The translations under genes and the position numbers were made by a program. From assembly GCA_046728155.1 (NCBI GenBank), contig JBKPDY010000157.1:1-36685 (forward strand): DNA of 36,685 nucleotides, read 5' to 3'. Shown here piece after piece: positions 33,202 to 36,685 of this stretch (positions are counted from its first letter, which is position 1; each line of letters starts with the position of its first letter). Source of the stretch: CAWDLX01 sp046728155. GTDB taxonomy: Bacteria > Actinomycetota > Actinomycetes > Mycobacteriales > Micromonosporaceae. The notes beneath the pieces were generated by a model. The model was not told the origin of the DNA. It made no database searches and saw nothing but the letters and a program-made list of their open reading frames with translations.

Positions 33202-33620
33202 GCGCCCCTGCCGGCCACGACACCTCCGCACGGGCCCTGACGAGCGGCCCCGGACGGGTGCTCGTCGGGCTCTACGGGCTGTTCGCACTCTCGGCCGGGG
33301 CGCGGGCGGGGGTTCAGATCGCCACGGACTTCTCCACCGCGCCGCTGGCCTACCTGCTCTCCGCCGCATCGGCCGCCATCTACCTCGCCGCCACGGTGGC
33401 GCTGATCCGGGGCGGGCAGGGTGGCCGCCGGTTTGCGATCGCCTGCTGCACCGTGGAGCTCGTAGGTGTCCTGGTCGTCGGGACGGTCACCGTGATCGAC
33501 TCATCCGCCTTCCCGAAGGCGACGGTCTGGTCCGACTACGGGCGCGGATACGGGTTCGTCCCACTGGCACTACCCGTGCTCGGCCTGCTCTGGCTGCGCA
33601 GCGTAGGGCAGGACCGCTGA
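33198..33620 (+). CDS. Small membrane protein, second of a coupled pair
   Basis: 140 aa from GTG 33198 (GTGA overlap). About four membrane segments: residues 20-38, 48-70, 80-100 and 118-135. Unrecognised family; I only note the conserved-looking TDFSTAPLAYLLSAASAAIYLAATVAL and the loop FPKATVWSDYGRGYGFVPL between the last two helices. It ends 1 bp from the stop of the convergent TetR gene, with no terminator hairpin between. Confidence 0.75.
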   Translation: MSAPAGHDTSARALTSGPGRVLVGLYGLFALSAGARAGVQIATDFSTAPLAYLLSAASAAIYLAATVALIRGGQGGRRFAIACCTVELVGVLVVGTVTVIDSSAFPKATVWSDYGRGYGFVPLALPVLGLLWLRSVGQDR

Positions 33621-33621
33621 G

Positions 33622-34311
33622 TCAGGTCGGCCCGATCGTGCGCATCATGGTCGTGGGCGCGGTTGCCACGGCAGCCATCCGGGCACGTTCGCGCAGCGCC
33701 TGGCCGGTCGCGATGCGGGCCGCCGGATCGGGCGTGGGACGCAACCCGGGCAGGATGATCGTCCATACCTCGGTGAGCCGCTTGGCCAGGTCGATCCCGC
33801 CGTCGGAGGCGAGGTACTGCGCGCCAAGCAGGCAGGTGACGATGACCCGCGCGGCGGCGTCGGCCGGCGCCGCCAGCCCCATCAGCTCCCACTCACCAGC
33901 CGGCGAGAGGAGTCGTTCGATCTCCTCGACCCAACCGTGAAACGGCGGCGGAAGAGGAGTCTTGATGGTGTCCCGCTCCAGCGACAACCGGATTCCGGCC
34001 CGGACAACCGCGTCCGTCGCGCACCGTTCGGCGACCTCGAACGACAGCGCGATGACGGTGTCGAGCGCGGGCGCGCGCATCGCCTCGAAAGACGCGATCA
34101 TTGGCGGCCACTGCGCGCTGGTGTGCTCCACGATCGCGACCGCCAGCGCCTCCTTGCTCGGAAAATACGAGTAGAAGGCGTTCTTGGTCAGCCGTGCCCG
34201 TTCGAGCAGATCGCTGACGCTGGTACCGAGGAAGCCACGTTCGGCGATGAGACCAGCGGAGGACTGGAGCACCCGCACGTAGGTCTCGTCCACCCTTTGG
34301 TGCCTGGCCAC
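33622..34311 (-). CDS. TetR regulator, gamma-butyrolactone-receptor (ScbR/ArpA) type
   Basis: 229 aa from GTG 34311, which has GGGGAGGGG about 5 nt upstream; a longer frame to 34380 lacks conservation. HTH: ETYVRVLQSSAGLIAERGFLGTSVSDLLERARLTKNAFYSYFPSKEALAVAI (residues 9-60). The C-terminal domain carries the pattern of autoregulator receptors: VRAGIRLSLERD after helix 6, AARVIVTCLLGAQYLASD, and WTIILPGLRP at the end. Such proteins release DNA on binding gamma-butyrolactone-like signals and control antibiotic production or development. The signal and targets here are unknown and no butyrolactone synthase (AfsA-like) is in the window, so it may be a pseudo-receptor. Confidence 0.8.
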   Translation of the reverse strand: MARHQRVDETYVRVLQSSAGLIAERGFLGTSVSDLLERARLTKNAFYSYFPSKEALAVAIVEHTSAQWPPMIASFEAMRAPALDTVIALSFEVAERCATDAVVRAGIRLSLERDTIKTPLPPPFHGWVEEIERLLSPAGEWELMGLAAPADAAARVIVTCLLGAQYLASDGGIDLAKRLTEVWTIILPGLRPTPDPAARIATGQALRERARMAAVATAPTTMMRTIGPT

Positions 34312-34399
34312 CCCGCCCCTCCCCACCCGACGCTTGCGCGGTTGACCGTAACACCGGCCACGGGGCTGTCGCGACGGCACCGGCGGGCCCGGCGTGTCG

Positions 34400-35935
34400 T
34401 CACAACACGCCGCTCGCCGCGCGAACGGCGAGACTTGCTCCCACGACCACGACCAGCAGCGCGGTGACCACCGGCGTCGCCGCGCTCAACCGCTTGGCGA
34501 GCTTGACCATCGGGCTACCGGCGTGGCTCCAGCGTGGGGCCCGCGCCAGCCGGCGCTGCAGCACGACCAGGAGAAGCCCGGCCCCGGTCAGTGTTGCGGC
34601 CATGCCGAGTCCGTACGCGAGGACCAGTACGATACCGAGTGCGGTGCGACCCAGGCCGATCGCACCGAGGAGCACGACCAGCGCCGACGGGCTCGGGACC
34701 AGGCCACCGGCGACTCCTATCCCGGCGAGGCCCCACTGCCGGCGGGCACTGTGAGTGCGTCCACTGTGGACGTTCGCGTGGTTGTCGTCTTCGTGGACGT
34801 GCCCGTGGTCATGCTCGCCGTACGGGCGCTGGTGGACATGGGCGTGGTGGTCGTGCTCCCGGTACCGGCGCTGGTGGTGCTTGTTGCGCCGCCAGAGCCC
34901 GGCCACCGTGGCCGCCCCGACACCGAGCACGACAAGGCCGCTCAGCAGTGCGAGCCAACCGAGGATCCGCTCGCCGGCGAGGGCGGTTCCGGTCGTGAGC
35001 AGAAGCCCGAGCGCCAGTACGCCGCCCGTATGGGTGAGGGTGACAGTGCCCGCGACCACCAGCGCGTCCCGCGGTCGGCCACGTCTGCCCGCGAGGTAGG
35101 CCGCAAGGACCGTCTTGCCGTGTCCGGGCAGCGCCGCATGGCCGGCGCCCAGCATCACGGCCATCAGCACCGCGAGGAGGCCGACCCAGATCGTGAGGTG
35201 GGCACCGCCGGCTAGGTCGGCGAAGCGGCGGTCGAGCGCGGCGATCCCCCGGGACAGCGGATCGCCGGCTGAGCCGAGCGGGGTAGGGGCCGCAGTCGTC
35301 GCTTGGTCGGAGCCCGGCTCCACGATGAGTACGGCCGACCGGACGACCAACGGCGAGCTCAGCAGATCCTTCGGGTACTCCTGCAGCTCGTGGCTCACGC
35401 TGACGGCAGGCAGCGGCGAGTCGACCAACCGTACCCCGGCCCCGGCCGCCGTCATCTCCCTCCACCCGACGCGGTCGGCGAGGTACCGGTTGTCGACCCT
35501 GACCTCGGTTCGACCGTCCACTGTGGTCGGCGCCGTGAGCCCGCAGGTGAGTCGGGAGATGTCGAGACCACCAGCCCCGGCGGAGTAGGCGAAATCGGCG
35601 TTGCGAACAGACCACCGCGCGGCGTGGGACCCGATCACCGCCGAGACGGCCGCGGCCATGTCCGCGCAGGTTCGGCCTCCGTAGGCTGACCGCTCGCGGG
35701 CGCTGATCGTCCCGTCGCCGTCCGTGTCGACAGTGGACCTGTCCCGAATGGTGGGGATCTCGGCGATATCGACCACGGTCCGCGCGTCAACCCGGTCGGC
35801 GTGAAGAGTGAGTCCGACGTACTCGTTGATGGAGAAGTTGCCCATCGGGTGTGCGCTCGCCGGCGTCGCCGGGAGCAGCACCAACCCCGTTCCGGTGAGG
35901 AGTGCGATGCCGACGAGCGCGGTCCGGGTGCGCAT
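34400..35935 (-). CDS. NicO-type nickel/cobalt permease with signal peptide and His-rich loop
   Basis: 511 aa. It has a signal peptide (about residues 1-28, ending PASA before HPMGNFSINEY), then an extracytoplasmic domain of some 200 residues with an EF-hand-like loop DTDGDGTISARE. The membrane part follows, with GAGHAALPGHGKTVLAAYLAG (the NicO HAxxPGHGK signature), a cytoplasmic or loop region with many His/Asp residues (HDHHAHVHQ, HDHGHVHED), and GVAGGLVPSPSALVVLLGAIG near the C-terminus. RcnA-like members export Ni2+/Co2+; others import. Direction is not settled by sequence. Its ATG overlaps the stop of the TPR fragment (TGATG), and in relatives a DUF4331 and a TPR gene precede it. Confidence 0.88.
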   Translation of the reverse strand: MRTRTALVGIALLTGTGLVLLPATPASAHPMGNFSINEYVGLTLHADRVDARTVVDIAEIPTIRDRSTVDTDGDGTISARERSAYGGRTCADMAAAVSAVIGSHAARWSVRNADFAYSAGAGGLDISRLTCGLTAPTTVDGRTEVRVDNRYLADRVGWREMTAAGAGVRLVDSPLPAVSVSHELQEYPKDLLSSPLVVRSAVLIVEPGSDQATTAAPTPLGSAGDPLSRGIAALDRRFADLAGGAHLTIWVGLLAVLMAVMLGAGHAALPGHGKTVLAAYLAGRRGRPRDALVVAGTVTLTHTGGVLALGLLLTTGTALAGERILGWLALLSGLVVLGVGAATVAGLWRRNKHHQRRYREHDHHAHVHQRPYGEHDHGHVHEDDNHANVHSGRTHSARRQWGLAGIGVAGGLVPSPSALVVLLGAIGLGRTALGIVLVLAYGLGMAATLTGAGLLLVVLQRRLARAPRWSHAGSPMVKLAKRLSAATPVVTALLVVVVGASLAVRAASGVL

Positions 35936-36549
35936 CAGGGCTCCAGCGTGGCGAGGGCTCGGCGGGCGTCGGCCGCGCCGAGCGCCGAGAACGCGGGGAT
36001 TGTGTGCAGCGCGTCCAGGAGGTCCCGGCGCGCCTCGATCCTGTTGCCCAGAGCGAGTTCAATCATCCCGCGGTGGTACAGGTAGACCGCCGGACGCGCG
36101 CCGACGGCTAGCGCACGGTTCTCGATCGTCAGCGCCTCACTGTCCTGATGGGACCGATGTAGCGCCCACGCGTAGGCGTCCGCCACATCGGGGTGATGAC
36201 GGCGATTCCACTCCATCCGCGCCTGCGCCAGCGCGGTCGCGACATCGCCCGTAGCCTCGGCCACGGCGGTGCCGGCGAGCCCGTCGACGCCACCGCTCGC
36301 GGTGAAGAGGCGCAACCCTGCCTCGGCCAGCTGAACCTGCGTGTGTGCCTCACCGACTCGACCGTTGGCTTGCAGCAGATCGGCGTACTCGAGCAACAAC
36401 GTCGGCGCCGGCGACTGTCGCGTCAGCGCGGCGTATGCGTCCAGCGCCCGCTGCGTACGGCCGAGCGCAGCGTCCACTCTGGCCAGTCCGTGCTGACCGG
36501 CCACCGAATCGGGGTCGACAGCGATCGCCCTCTGGTACTGCGTTCGCGC
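35935..36549 (-). pseudogene. TPR protein, C-terminal part only
   Basis: About 200 codons of TPR-type helical repeats: TQYQRAIAVDPDSVAGQHGLARVDAALG at the front, then LLEYADLLQANGRVGEAHTQ, EWNRRHHPDVADAYAWALHRS and YLYHRGMIELALGNRIEARRDL. It matches the C-terminal half of the TPR protein usually encoded between DUF4331 and NicO genes; roughly the first 200 or more residues are absent. Homology starts near 36545, in the middle of a DUF4331 reading frame, with no RBS. The open frame continues to an ATG at 36597, but those 17 residues are DUF4331 sequence read out of frame. Most likely the 5' end was lost by deletion. Confidence 0.75.
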
Positions 36550-36685
36550 AGGTCGAGGAAGAACGGGTCGTCGGCCTGCCCGGCGAAACCCTTCCATCCG
36601 CCCGGGAACGTGATGACCGCCTGGTCGCGCAGCGCCCGGTAGTCGGGCATCGAAGCGTCGCCGACTCGCGACGGAGCGACCGGAG
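36546..36685 (-). pseudogene. DUF4331 protein fragment, truncated by deletion
   Basis: The frame open to the right edge reads PSRVGDASMPDYRALRDQ, then GGWKGFAGQADDPFFLDLR, a pattern characteristic of DUF4331 proteins (PSRVGP...YRALRDQA...FAGQRDDPFFLDL). The homology stops abruptly at R (36546-36548); the frame then runs through TPR sequence in the wrong phase to a stop at 36423. The start of the gene is beyond the window. Confidence 0.75.

Overview
The window is high-GC DNA from an actinomycete, most likely of the Micromonosporaceae or a close relative. The evidence is GC-rich third codon positions, frequent GTG starts, GTGA/ATGA gene overlaps, leaderless-type promoters (a TANNNT hexamer 6 to 8 nt before the start codon) and gene neighbourhoods such as hisI-trpE-Trp-associated membrane protein-trpC-trpB-trpA-lgt-gltB-pyk-tesB. 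The placement rests on recognised protein families and order, not on a database search. No tRNA, rRNA, CRISPR array, phage or intact insertion sequence was seen.

Left part (1-9.9 kb): an edge-cut Nudix hydrolase, a frameshifted VOC/glyoxalase remnant, a DUF1684 protein coupled to a class-A-beta-lactamase-like secreted hydrolase, an AAC(6')-like GNAT acetyltransferase, a FadD-type acyl-CoA synthetase, trehalose-6-phosphate synthase (otsA), and a four-gene minus-strand operon (ABC ATPase, ABC-2 permease, TetR regulator, TIGR03085 protein) with a tandem operator-like repeat at its promoter.

Centre (9.8-21 kb): a very acidic low-complexity protein with a folded-looking C-terminal tail, then a tightly coupled tryptophan operon. 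hisI, trpE, the Trp-associated membrane protein and an orphan periplasmic-binding-protein-like gene all overlap. After a 143-bp gap come trpC, trpB and trpA. Next are a Nudix hydrolase, lgt with a possible leaderless leader peptide, and a FAD monooxygenase. A long intergenic region follows, carrying a repeat also present near 9.7 kb.

Right part (21.4-36.7 kb): a GNAT protein, the large subunit of glutamate synthase (gltB, with no adjacent gltD), pyruvate kinase, acyl-CoA thioesterase II, a cysteine-free Rrf2 regulator with an SDR, a Gfo/Idh/MocA oxidoreductase, a DUF5990 protein, two coupled small membrane proteins, a gamma-butyrolactone-receptor-like TetR protein and a NicO-type nickel/cobalt permease. 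Upstream of the permease the usual DUF4331 and TPR partner genes appear collapsed by an internal deletion that joins them out of frame.

The most unusual signals are: (1) a repeated short-ORF module in front of gltB and tesB, in which each stop codon overlaps the next start, so pyk, two mini-ORFs and tesB form a stop/start relay; (2) the palindrome CCAC(A/T)GTGG, which recurs in different reading frames and strands inside genes; (3) a family of related intergenic hairpins and a separate roughly 120-bp intergenic repeat; (4) the DUF4331/TPR deletion junction.
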